Origin: Bin5 sp034422415
GTDB taxonomy: Bacteria; Chloroflexota; Anaerolineae; Caldilineales; Caldilineaceae
Direction: 5' to 3'
Length of the DNA: 64,000 bases
Assembly: GCA_965202955.1 (NCBI GenBank)
Contig: OZ241871.1
Span: 4,030,001-4,094,000 of the forward strand
Below the pieces are notes generated by a model. The model saw nothing but the letters and a program-made list of their open reading frames with translations, was not told the origin of the DNA and did no database searches. Positions 53,944 through 62,147 of the stretch are shown here, one piece after another. The position numbers and the translations under genes were made by a program. Numbering within the stretch: position 1 is the first letter of the stretch; each line of letters begins with the position of its first letter.

Positions 53944-54798
53944 ATGCCAGCCATGAGCAGACGGGCCGTCTTGGAACTCGTTTGGGCCGGAATCTGGTAC
54001 GTCGTCCTGTGCTTCCTTGCGGTGGTGCTGGCGCTGCCGCTGTTCTGGCTCGTCACGACGTCGCTCAAGACGGGGGGACAAACGTTCCTCATGCCGCCGA
54101 AATGGATTCCCGATCCCTTTGTCTGGAGCAACTACTCGGACGCGTTCCGGGCGGTCGCCTTCCACGAGTATTTCTGGAACACGATCCGCATCGTGTTTTT
54201 TGCCACGACCGGCGCCCTGCTGACGGCGTCGCTGGCGGCCTTCGCCTTTGCCCGCTTGCGCTTTCCCCTGCGCGGCACTCTCTTCATCCTGGTGCTGTCG
54301 ACGATCATGCTTCCGTCGATTGTCACCCTGATTCCCACCTTTATCGTCTTCCGCACGCTCGGCTGGATCGACACCTTTCTTCCGCTGATCGTACCGCTCT
54401 GGTTCGGCGGCGGCGCCTTCAACATCTTTCTGTTCCGCCAGTTCTTCATGACGATTCCGCTGGAATTGGATGAGGCGGCGCGCATCGACGGGGCCAGCAA
54501 CCTGCGCATTTACTGGGGCATCATATTGCCGCTTTCCAAGCCGGTGATTGCCACGATCGCGGTATTCGCCTTTATCCATAACTGGAACGATTTCTTTGAA
54601 CCGCTCATCTACCTGCAGAGCCCCGAGAACTGGACGATGGCGATCGGTCTGAGAGGCTTTCGCGACCTCTACTCGACCCAGTGGAACCTGATGATGGCGG
54701 CGTCGACTGCGATGATCATGCCATTGCTGGTCCTCTTCTTTCTGGCGCAGCGCTATTTTGTCAGCGGCATCCAGATGAGCGGACTGGCAGGACGGTGA
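53944..54798 (+). CDS. Sugar ABC transporter permease (MalG/UgpE type)
   Basis: The product has 284 residues and six helices. MalG-type features: LFWLVTTSLKTGGQTF and IPDPFVWSNYSDAF after helix 1, EAA loop DEAARIDGASNLRIYWGIIL, and C-terminal QRYFVSGIQMSGLAGR. It starts 21 bases after the first permease; an ATG four codons on is an alternative start. The amidohydrolase gene begins 5 bases after its stop. Confidence 0.92.
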   Translation: MPAMSRRAVLELVWAGIWYVVLCFLAVVLALPLFWLVTTSLKTGGQTFLMPPKWIPDPFVWSNYSDAFRAVAFHEYFWNTIRIVFFATTGALLTASLAAFAFARLRFPLRGTLFILVLSTIMLPSIVTLIPTFIVFRTLGWIDTFLPLIVPLWFGGGAFNIFLFRQFFMTIPLELDEAARIDGASNLRIYWGIILPLSKPVIATIAVFAFIHNWNDFFEPLIYLQSPENWTMAIGLRGFRDLYSTQWNLMMAASTAMIMPLLVLFFLAQRYFVSGIQMSGLAGR

Positions 54799-54803
54799 CA
54801 GCG

Positions 54804-55859
54804 ATGAAGGCTCTCCTGATTGATACCGACATTCATCCGGTGGTGGACAGTGCCAGCGTGGAGGCACGCCTGCCGCAACCGTGGCGCACGCGCTACGGCT
54901 CGGGCAATCGCGGCCCGGGCACGCTGGGCTGGTGGAACCCGATGGGCGTCGACAGGTCGGACGTGAAGCTGGAAAACGGGCAGAGCGTTCACTCCGACCC
55001 GGCGCTTCTGGCTGAGCATTTTTTCGATAGGTACGGCATCGACTACGGCGTCTTCATTCCCGGCGGCATCTTGCATACCGCGCAGTCACCGGAGCCGGAT
55101 TTCGCGGCGGCGGTCATCAGCGGTGTCAATGACGTCATCGTCGATGATTGGCTTCCGGCGGATTCCCGGTTTCGAACGTCGATGGGGGTCTATCCGCACC
55201 TGCCTGAGCTGGCTGTGGCCGAGATCCACCGCATAGGCAGCCATCCCCAGATCGTGCAGGTCCAGCTTCCCAGCGGCTCCCGCATACCACTGGGCCAGCG
55301 CATCTTCCATCCGATCTACGAGGCAGCCTGCGAGCACGGGCTTACGATCGCGATCCACCCCGGTTCGGAGGGGGTCGGGCTGTCGGGACAACCGAACGCG
55401 GCTGGTTACCCAACCAGCTATTTCGAGTGGCATACGACGCTTGTCAACAGCTACATTGCGCACCTGACGAGCATGCTGTGCGAAGGCGTGTTCGCCAAGT
55501 TCCCCACACTCAAGTTCGTGCTGGTGGAGGGCGGCATTTCGTGGCTGCCGCCGATCCTGTGGCGGATGGACAAGAACTGGAAGGCGCTGCACTCGACCAT
55601 TCCGTGGCTGGACGGGCTGCCGAGCGAAGTTGCCGCCCGCCACATACGCCTCTCAACACAGCCGCTGGAGGAGCCGCCGAACCTCGACCATTTCCACGCC
55701 ATGCTGGAGATGTTCCCGGCGGAGCAGATGCTCATGTTTTCGAGCGACTTTCCACACTGGGACGGCGACGCGCCCGACTTTGCCGTTCGCCAGTTCCCGG
55801 AATCGCTGCGCGCGCGCATCATGGGTCAGACCGCGGCCGAAACCTACAACCTGGCCTGA
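54804..55859 (+). CDS. Amidohydrolase family 2 protein (metal-dependent hydrolase or decarboxylase)
   Basis: The product has 351 residues in a TIM-barrel. Metal motif DTDIHPV near residue 8 (DxH type), His in AIHPGSEG near 195, and the final Asp in FSSDFPHWDGDAP near 318. These are the marks of the ACMSD/gamma-resorcylate decarboxylase-like branch, which decarboxylates or hydrolyses ring-derived acids. ATG 54804 follows GGTGACAG. It is tightly linked to the permeases before it and an enoyl-CoA hydratase-like gene 11 bases after it. Confidence 0.88.
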   Translation: MKALLIDTDIHPVVDSASVEARLPQPWRTRYGSGNRGPGTLGWWNPMGVDRSDVKLENGQSVHSDPALLAEHFFDRYGIDYGVFIPGGILHTAQSPEPDFAAAVISGVNDVIVDDWLPADSRFRTSMGVYPHLPELAVAEIHRIGSHPQIVQVQLPSGSRIPLGQRIFHPIYEAACEHGLTIAIHPGSEGVGLSGQPNAAGYPTSYFEWHTTLVNSYIAHLTSMLCEGVFAKFPTLKFVLVEGGISWLPPILWRMDKNWKALHSTIPWLDGLPSEVAARHIRLSTQPLEEPPNLDHFHAMLEMFPAEQMLMFSSDFPHWDGDAPDFAVRQFPESLRARIMGQTAAETYNLA

Positions 55860-55870
55860 GTAAAGGAGCG

Positions 55871-56680
55871 ATGCCGGTGCCGGCTTCCATCACCGCGCTG
55901 AAGGATTCGGCGCGTCATACGGTCCTGCGTGTCGAGGACAAGGTGTTGCACGTCACGCTGAACCGTCCCTACGTGCTCAACGCGCTCCATCCGGCGGCGC
56001 ACTTTGAGCTGGCGCAGATCTTCGACGCTTTTGCCTCCGATCCAGACCTCTGGATCGCCGTCGTCCGGGGCGCGGGGGAGCGCGGCTTCTGCACCGGGAC
56101 CGATCTGAAGGTGCGTGCCCTGCTGGGCCGGGACGACTATCCTCCCAGCGGTTTCGCCGGGTTGGCGCGGCGTTTCGACCTGGACAAGCCGCTGCTCGCG
56201 GCGGTCAACGGTGTCGCGCTGGGCGGCGGGCTGGAGATCGCGCTGGCGTGCGACATCATCGTTGCGGCGGAGCATGCGCGGTTCGGATTCCCGGAGCCGA
56301 AGGTGGGGCTGGCAGCGATGGGCGGGGGCGTTCACCGTCTCGTCAGGCATATTCCCGACAAAGTGGCGATGGGGCTGTTGCTGACGGGGCGGCAGATCAC
56401 GGCGCGCGAGGCGCTGACGTATGGCCTGGTGAACGAGGTCGTGCCGGGCACGGCGTTGGATTGCGCCGTCGATCAATGGGTTACGGAGATGTTGGCGTGC
56501 GCGCCGCTGGCGCTGCGGGCGACAAAGCAGATCGCGCGGCACAGTCTTGATCTTCCATCTCTGGCATCTGCCATCGAAGCGGAGTATCCGGCGGCGAAAG
56601 CGATGCTGGAGAGCGAGGACGCGGTGGAGGGGCCGCGGGCTTTTGCCGAAAAACGGATTCCGCAGTGGAAGGGCAGATGA
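55871..56680 (+). CDS. Enoyl-CoA hydratase/isomerase family protein (crotonase fold)
   Basis: The product has 269 residues. Oxyanion-hole motifs GAGERGFCTGTDLK and NGVALGGGLEIALACDI; the ARFGFPEPKVGLAAMGGGVHRL segment carries one catalytic Glu position. The C-terminal ATKQIARHSL is normal. Catalyses hydration, isomerisation or carbon bond cleavage of CoA thioesters. AAAGGAGCG precedes the ATG. The next gene starts on the base after its stop. Confidence 0.9.
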   Translation: MPVPASITALKDSARHTVLRVEDKVLHVTLNRPYVLNALHPAAHFELAQIFDAFASDPDLWIAVVRGAGERGFCTGTDLKVRALLGRDDYPPSGFAGLARRFDLDKPLLAAVNGVALGGGLEIALACDIIVAAEHARFGFPEPKVGLAAMGGGVHRLVRHIPDKVAMGLLLTGRQITAREALTYGLVNEVVPGTALDCAVDQWVTEMLACAPLALRATKQIARHSLDLPSLASAIEAEYPAAKAMLESEDAVEGPRAFAEKRIPQWKGR

Positions 56681-57529
56681 ATGGCAGTGGATAGTGGTCT
56701 GTTTACCGGTGGTAGTGAGGAGTTGGGTAGGTTGGAAGCGGGAACGTTGCTTGCTGACGCGTGGCTGGCCGGCAAGACGGTGGAGTTTCCGGACGACCTC
56801 CTGCCGGCAGAGCGTGCTGAAGCTTACGCTGTGCAGGACGGAATGGCTGAGATTCTGGCAGCCGAGCCGGGCAATCGAGTGGTCGGGTGGAAGGTGGGGG
56901 CGACGAGTCCGGGTGTGCAGAGAGCGGAGGGCTACGACGGTCCGATTCCGGGCCGAGTTTTCGCTTCGACTGTATTCGGGAGCGGAGCTGAGATCCCAAT
57001 GTCCCGTTGCCGTCAAGCGTCGATTGAGGCGGAGATCGCGTTTCGCTTTTGGGCGGCGCCAAGCACCGAGGACGGCCAAATCGCGCGTGCGGACGTAGCA
57101 GATTGCGTCGAAGCGTTGCCGGCCTTTGACATCACGGGAACGCGCTATGCGCCGCGCACGCGGTCCGGTTGGGATGGGCGCAGAAAGATGCTGGCGGGGA
57201 TCGCAGACAATGGAAACGGCGGCGCGATCGTCATTGGCTCGCCTCTCCCCGACTGGGAGGGCGTAGATTTCGGCGGGCTGGCCGTGGAGCTTCGGGTCAA
57301 TTGCGGCGAGGCTGCACCGAACCTCAGGGGTGACGCACGCGGCGACCCGCTCGACGCGCTGGTATGGACGTTGGACCACATCCATGCGCGCGGCTTCGCG
57401 GTGGCCGCCGGTGACATTGTCCTCACTGGGTCGCTCGCTCAGCCCCAGCCCTTCGGTGCGGGCGACAGGGCGGTCTGCAGCTTTGCCGATTTGGGGCAGT
57501 CGATTTCTTGTCAGGCCGCCCGTGCGTAG
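56681..57529 (+). CDS. Fumarylacetoacetate hydrolase-family protein (2-keto-4-pentenoate hydratase-like)
   Basis: The product has 282 residues. GWKVGATSPGVQ near residue 70, EAEIAFRFW (metal-binding Glu pair) near 115 and a C-terminal AGDIVLTGSL are typical of hydratases/decarboxylases of the meta-cleavage route. The start codon abuts the preceding stop (TGAATG), so translation is coupled. With amidohydrolase and crotonase genes this suggests breakdown of an aromatic or ring-opened acid. The 3' end overlaps the convergent methyltransferase gene by 19 bases. Confidence 0.87.
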   Translation: MAVDSGLFTGGSEELGRLEAGTLLADAWLAGKTVEFPDDLLPAERAEAYAVQDGMAEILAAEPGNRVVGWKVGATSPGVQRAEGYDGPIPGRVFASTVFGSGAEIPMSRCRQASIEAEIAFRFWAAPSTEDGQIARADVADCVEALPAFDITGTRYAPRTRSGWDGRRKMLAGIADNGNGGAIVIGSPLPDWEGVDFGGLAVELRVNCGEAAPNLRGDARGDPLDALVWTLDHIHARGFAVAAGDIVLTGSLAQPQPFGAGDRAVCSFADLGQSISCQAARA

Positions 57530-58263
57530 AGGTCCCCACTTTTTTCCGCGATGGGCAAAGTCGACAGGCGGACCTTCATTTCGGAGGCCGGCAGCCAAGG
57601 TGCCTCGCGCAGGCGCTGCAGCTCGCCGCGACTCCAGTTGTAGTCGTATCTGCCCAGACTTTCCAGGCATTCCACGCAGGCGACTGCTTCATCTGCGACC
57701 GCGGGAATATACTCCAGCGACAGCAGCGGCAGCGGCCGGCTCAGCCCCTGCAGGACGGCCAGCTCGGATCCTTCCACGTCGATCTTGCAGAGATCAGGCA
57801 CGCCGTAGCGATCGATAAGCTGGTCCAGTGTCATCGTCACCGCGGAAACGGTCTCGTCCCAGGTTACATGGGAAAACGAAGGCGCCCGTCCGACCCGCTC
57901 CTTCCACGCGGCCGACGTGGTAGAGACGGTCGGCGTGCGCCGGCTGATGTGCAGGTCGACATGGCCCGGCGCGGCGGCCAGTGCTGCCTGTTCCAGGTGG
58001 AAGGCGGGATTGCGGCCGTAGAACAGTCGCAGCAGCGATGCAAAGGCGGGCTGGGGTTCGACGGCGACGCAGCGGGCGCCCAGCCCCATAAAAGCATTCA
58101 CCCGGTTGCCCACATGCGCGCCGATGTCGAATACGAGCGCGCCCTGTCTGACGAACTGACTGTAGAACTGCCTGTCACGGCGGGCGCGGCCCGGTTTCGC
58201 GTAGTAGATGAGAAGGGAGCGGGCGATTCCCCAGAGAACCCAGAAGCGGCCGGCCTGTGTCAT
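57511..58263 (-). CDS. FkbM-family methyltransferase
   Basis: The product has 250 residues. SAM-binding motif VFDIGAHVGNRVNAFMGLGA near 44, acidic motif AVEPQP after strand 2, and the FkbM-typical LCKIDVEGSELAVLQGL near 158. These enzymes O-methylate sugars, lipids or antibiotics. The N-terminus has a hydrophobic stretch (FWVLWGIARSLLIYY) that could associate with membrane. It overlaps the preceding gene on this strand by 4 bases (ATGA), so the two are coupled. Confidence 0.88.
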   Translation of the reverse strand: MTQAGRFWVLWGIARSLLIYYAKPGRARRDRQFYSQFVRQGALVFDIGAHVGNRVNAFMGLGARCVAVEPQPAFASLLRLFYGRNPAFHLEQAALAAAPGHVDLHISRRTPTVSTTSAAWKERVGRAPSFSHVTWDETVSAVTMTLDQLIDRYGVPDLCKIDVEGSELAVLQGLSRPLPLLSLEYIPAVADEAVACVECLESLGRYDYNWSRGELQRLREAPWLPASEMKVRLSTLPIAEKSGDLYARAA

Positions 58264-59192
58264 TGGTCGGAGGACGGCGAATCATCGGAGGACGGTGCAG
58301 CCGGCCGGCCTGTCTCGCCTTGTGGCGGGGCGGCATGCAAAAGTTCCAGGCGGGATGTCCACGGGAGCAGGGGAAAACGAAGTCTATGGCGCTGCTCCAA
58401 TTCTGCGGTGGCGTTGAGCAGGTCTGAATCGGTGCGCGGCGGCAGATCTGTGGCGAAGAATACTGTGGTGCTGCCGCGGCCGCGACAGCCATAGACGGTA
58501 GCGAAGAGGTCTGCCAGTGCGCCGGCCGCGCCCGCGAACTCGGGGTCACCGTTTCCGGCGTTGACCGCCAGCAAACCGCCCTCGTCCAAGCGTTCCCGGC
58601 ACAGCGCAAAGAAATCGGGTTGCATCACGTGTGCCGGCGAGCGGCCGCCGTCGCAGAAGATGTCTAGCAGCACGAGGTCGTAGACCGCCGCGTCGCGCAG
58701 AAGAAACGCGCGCGCGTCGTCGACAGCAAGAGAGATGCGGTCGTCGGTCTGGAAGCCGAAGAAGCGGGTCGCGGCGGTGACAACCGGCTGCGCGATCTCG
58801 ACGCACTGGAACTCCGTCTGCGGCAGGTGGTGGTGCAGCATGGTGGCAAGGCAGCCGCCCCCGAGCCCGCCAAAGAAGACTTTGCGCGGCGAAGTCTGCC
58901 AGAGCAGGGCCAGAGTCATTGCCTGCGTATATGAGCTCTGCAGGTGCAGCGGCTCGCGCAGGTCCAGCACGCTCTGAATCCAGTCGGTGCTGGCGGCCTT
59001 GGCGTCCATCATCCACAGGACGAGGCGCTGGCCCTCGCGGGTCACGGCGACGTAGTAGTCTTCCCACTCTTCGGTAAATAGGGTGGTCTCTTTGCTGTCA
59101 AGCCAGCGTTGGGCGTTCTCGTGCAGGCGGGCTTCGTTGGCCTTCTGCCACGCCACGTCATCTGCACTTGGTACGAAAGAGGGCGAATTCAC
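58260..59192 (-). CDS. Spermidine synthase-like methyltransferase-fold protein
   Basis: The product has 310 residues. Spermidine-synthase type fold: VFFGGLGGGCLATMLHHHL near 103 as glycine-rich loop, CVEIAQPVV as the acidic motif, LAVDDARAFLL, and YDLVLLDIFCDGG with the Asp of the active site. The polyamine-specific gatekeeping residues are not evident, so it may be a related aminopropyl- or methyltransferase. The C-terminal tail is Ser/Pro/Asp-rich. It starts the two-gene minus-strand unit ending in the FkbM-type gene. Confidence 0.78.
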   Translation of the reverse strand: MNSPSFVPSADDVAWQKANEARLHENAQRWLDSKETTLFTEEWEDYYVAVTREGQRLVLWMMDAKAASTDWIQSVLDLREPLHLQSSYTQAMTLALLWQTSPRKVFFGGLGGGCLATMLHHHLPQTEFQCVEIAQPVVTAATRFFGFQTDDRISLAVDDARAFLLRDAAVYDLVLLDIFCDGGRSPAHVMQPDFFALCRERLDEGGLLAVNAGNGDPEFAGAAGALADLFATVYGCRGRGSTTVFFATDLPPRTDSDLLNATAELEQRHRLRFPLLPWTSRLELLHAAPPQGETGRPAAPSSDDSPSSDQ

Positions 59193-59360
59193 TGGTTTCT
59201 GCCTGCCCGGAAGCCGGCCTATTGACGGGGACCTCTTGGCATTCTATGATTGGGACCAGCAGACAGGTCGACGTTCGCAAACAGTTGGCATAGTGCGACC
59301 AAGCGACCTGCCTGACCGACCAGATTGCATTCGGGCCATAGCCGCTTTCTGCCAACGAAC

Positions 59361-60308
59361 ATGCTCTCTCCGCCGAAGTCGCCAACATTTTACTTCATCG
59401 GAGTTACGACCGGTCAGTCCTCATCGCGCCGGATGTTTCCGCTGTGGATGGAGGCCCTGGGCAGACCTGAAGTCTTGCTGGAAGGCGTAGACCTGGAGAT
59501 CCACGCCGCGCCGGCGCGGTACCGGGATGTTGTCGCACACATCGGACGGGAGCCGCTGGCGCTCGGCGCGTTAGTCACCACGCACAAGATCGACCTGCTG
59601 GCGGCCGCATCCGACCTTTTTGACGCGCTCGGACCATACGCACAGGCAACCCAGGAAGTTTCCAGCATTGCCAAGGAGAACGGCCGATTGGTTGGCCGGG
59701 CCACCGACCCCGTTGCCGGCGGCCTGAGTCTGGACGCAATCCTCGGCCAGGGCTATTTCGGGCGCAGCGGCGGCCACTTGCTCATGCTGGGCGCGGGCGG
59801 CTCTGCCGTGGCGCTGACGCTGCATCTCCTCCGAAAAGAGCATCCCGTCGACCAACCTGAGCGTGTCATCGTCGTGAACCGTTCGGCGCCGAGACTGGCG
59901 CGGTTGCAGAGCATGGTAGCACGTGAAATAGCCGCGAAAGAGTCGAATATCCGATTCGACTTCATTCAAAACAACGATCCGAAACGTAACGACGAATTGC
60001 TGGCCGGTCTGCCGCCGGCGAGCGTCGTCATCAACGCCACCGGTATGGGCAAGGACACGCCCGGCTCGCCGCTAACGAATGACACCATCTTTCCGCGTGA
60101 CGGTGTCGTCTGGGAACTGAACTATCGCGGCGAGCTTGATTTCATGCGCCAGGCACAGGCTCAGCAGGCCGACCGCAACCTGACCGTCGCCGACGGCTGG
60201 GAATACTTCGTGCACGGCTGGTCGCAAGTGATCTCACACGTGCTGCACGTGCAGATAGGTGCGCCAATGTTTGCGAGACTTTCGGAGCTGGCCGCTGCGG
60301 TCCGGTAA
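59361..60308 (+). CDS. Shikimate dehydrogenase-like NAD(P)-binding protein
   Basis: The product has 315 residues. N-terminal substrate domain with VTTHKIDLLAAA (catalytic Lys of the VTxPxK motif kept, Pro changed to His). NAD(P) domain MLGAGGSAVALTLHLL with NRSAPRL, and the later NATGMGKD plus WELNYRGELDFM. The divergence from AroE in the substrate domain suggests a quinate/shikimate-like or cyclitol-type substrate. ATG 59361 is chosen over an upstream ATG at 59325. It stands alone between divergent methyltransferase genes and the convergent 60330 gene. Confidence 0.8.
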   Translation: MLSPPKSPTFYFIGVTTGQSSSRRMFPLWMEALGRPEVLLEGVDLEIHAAPARYRDVVAHIGREPLALGALVTTHKIDLLAAASDLFDALGPYAQATQEVSSIAKENGRLVGRATDPVAGGLSLDAILGQGYFGRSGGHLLMLGAGGSAVALTLHLLRKEHPVDQPERVIVVNRSAPRLARLQSMVAREIAAKESNIRFDFIQNNDPKRNDELLAGLPPASVVINATGMGKDTPGSPLTNDTIFPRDGVVWELNYRGELDFMRQAQAQQADRNLTVADGWEYFVHGWSQVISHVLHVQIGAPMFARLSELAAAVR

Positions 60309-60329
60309 GGGGAAGCCGGTCCATTCAGC

Positions 60330-62087
60330 CTATCTTCGCCAGGGAAACGCCAGCGTCGGCGCGTTGGCATAGCGCTCCGTTTCGATCACGAGACGGGCGC
60401 CGCAACCCGGCGCAAGACTCACCTCGAAGGCGTCGTCCTCGACGGCAACTTTCTGCCCGCAAACTTCCACAGTCCCAACCTTGTGCTCAGCGTAGGCCCC
60501 GCCTTGAACGGTCACCTTGCGGGCCGCGACCTGGTTCGTGTTGACCAGGACAACCGTTACCGTGCCGGCGGTAAGCTCCTCTACCAGCGCGGCGACGCCT
60601 TCGGGGACGCCGGCGCGCCGTCGGTCGGGATCGAAGTAGCGCAGGCGGGCGTGCAGCGGACCGCCCGTGCGGCCTGTGGGCAACCCACCCAGCATGAGCT
60701 GCGTGAGCGTTTCGGTCACGGTGGGATTGATGTGATTCATGTCGTCTGAGAGGCGGGTGTCTGGCGAGGCGGTGTCGGCGCGCATCTCCTCCTGGTTCTT
60801 GCGCAGTCTCTCCAGATCGGCCTGCAGGGCTGTGGCCGGGAAGTCCGGGTTGCTGCCGTCGATGTACTGAATCCAGGGGTCTGCGGCGACAAGGTCGCGG
60901 TGGGCAGGGTCCATGGTCCAGTAGTAGACCTCGATCGCGCCGGAGGTGAACGGGTGGGTCTTGAAGTCGTACCAGTCTTCCTCGCCGAAGTAGTCGCCAT
61001 AGGCGTTGGGGTACATTGTCCGGCCGTCGATCTCGCGTGCGTTGCCGTTGATGAAGTCTATGACGCCGCGCCAGGTGTCGGCGTAGCGGCGGTCGCCGGT
61101 GAGAAGAGTGGCGTTGCCGAAACCGTGGATGGCGCGCGTGTGGAAGTAGGTGCGGTGGGCCAGTTCGCCGGTCTGCGGTACGGTCACGGTGAAGCCCCAG
61201 CCGTAGACGCCGCCGTACCAGCGGCCGCCGCACTCGCCGCCGATGACGCCGTCCAGCCCGACGTTCGTCGGGATTATGCCACCCATTTCCTGTGTTCGCT
61301 CGACCCACGTGTCGACGTAGTCTATGACCCAGTCCCGGTATTTCTCTTCGTGCGCGAGCATGTAGGCGTTCAGGGGCAGAATGGTAGCGGCGAGATTGAT
61401 CGGGTGGTCGCCGACGACATCGTTGTAGTCCTTGAAGTGGGCCACCATCTCGTCGTAGCTGCGTTCGCCGTGGCCCAGGCGGAAGCGGCCTTCGACCTCG
61501 ATCGGATCGCCGGCCCAGTCGAGGCCGGTCGCCTTGCGTAGGAGAGGGCCGCGGCTGCCGTTGAACATGCTGCGGATCAGTTTGCGCTCGGGATCGTAGT
61601 TTTTGGCGATCGGGTCTTCGTCCATGTAGAAGCCGGCGAAACGGCGGCAACGCCGTTGGAACTCGTGGTCGTCCGGGTCGGACAGCCCCTGCAGGAAGAA
61701 GGCGGAGAAGCCCTCGCCGTTATGGAACCAGTCGAACATGACCGGGAACTCTTTAAAGTACATCCCGTCGCGGGCCATCGGGACTTCGACCGTTTTGGCC
61801 TCGGTGTACTGCTGCAAATGGCCTTCCCAGCCGAGCTTGTAGAGGTCGAGGACGTCGTCGGCGCCACCCAGGGCGTGCAGAATTGTCCAGTTGAGCAGGT
61901 TTTCGGCGGCGTCGTCTGGTCCGTCGTCGCCGCCCCAGCGGGGAACACACTGCAGATAGCCGCGCTGATCGAAGTAATGGTCGAAGAAGGCGCGGCAGCC
62001 TTCGGCCTGCGCGCGCAAGAGTTCGCGTTCGAGCAGCGCCCAGTAAGGGGGCGGCATCGGCGTGTCGATTGCAACCGTCGTGGTCAT
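60330..62087 (-). CDS. Uncharacterised 585-residue protein, likely (alpha/alpha)-barrel
   Basis: A soluble protein. The repeated pattern of tryptophan/tyrosine-rich helices with GG/GE turns (NLLNWTILHALGG, GGECGGRWYGGVYGW, HGFGNATLLTGDRRYADTW) is like six-hairpin toroid glycan-acting enzymes, but no named motif is recognised. The last ~90 residues form a beta domain (GTVTVVLVNTNQVAARKVTV) like the C-terminal sandwich of such enzymes. The start is ATG 62087 behind GAAGGG; an ATG five codons earlier is less well placed. Its neighbours are a transporter, a ThuA-like gene and a shikimate-dehydrogenase-like gene, so sugar or glycoside catabolism is likely. Confidence 0.72.
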   Translation of the reverse strand: MTTTVAIDTPMPPPYWALLERELLRAQAEGCRAFFDHYFDQRGYLQCVPRWGGDDGPDDAAENLLNWTILHALGGADDVLDLYKLGWEGHLQQYTEAKTVEVPMARDGMYFKEFPVMFDWFHNGEGFSAFFLQGLSDPDDHEFQRRCRRFAGFYMDEDPIAKNYDPERKLIRSMFNGSRGPLLRKATGLDWAGDPIEVEGRFRLGHGERSYDEMVAHFKDYNDVVGDHPINLAATILPLNAYMLAHEEKYRDWVIDYVDTWVERTQEMGGIIPTNVGLDGVIGGECGGRWYGGVYGWGFTVTVPQTGELAHRTYFHTRAIHGFGNATLLTGDRRYADTWRGVIDFINGNAREIDGRTMYPNAYGDYFGEEDWYDFKTHPFTSGAIEVYYWTMDPAHRDLVAADPWIQYIDGSNPDFPATALQADLERLRKNQEEMRADTASPDTRLSDDMNHINPTVTETLTQLMLGGLPTGRTGGPLHARLRYFDPDRRRAGVPEGVAALVEELTAGTVTVVLVNTNQVAARKVTVQGGAYAEHKVGTVEVCGQKVAVEDDAFEVSLAPGCGARLVIETERYANAPTLAFPWRR

Positions 62088-62147
62088 TTGAGGGCCCTTC
62101 ATCCTTTGGGTGTGCTTGGTTAGATGTGCTTGATTGGAGATGTGACT

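Noticed and set aside
53365..54867. 500-codon minus-strand frame opposite the permease genes
   Set aside because: Composition is dominated by Arg, Gln and Asp, with no ribosome site; both permeases on the plus strand have clear motifs.
55844..57670. 608-codon minus-strand frame opposite the crotonase and FAH-type genes
   Set aside because: No recognisable domain; both plus-strand genes are complete families with coupled start and stop.
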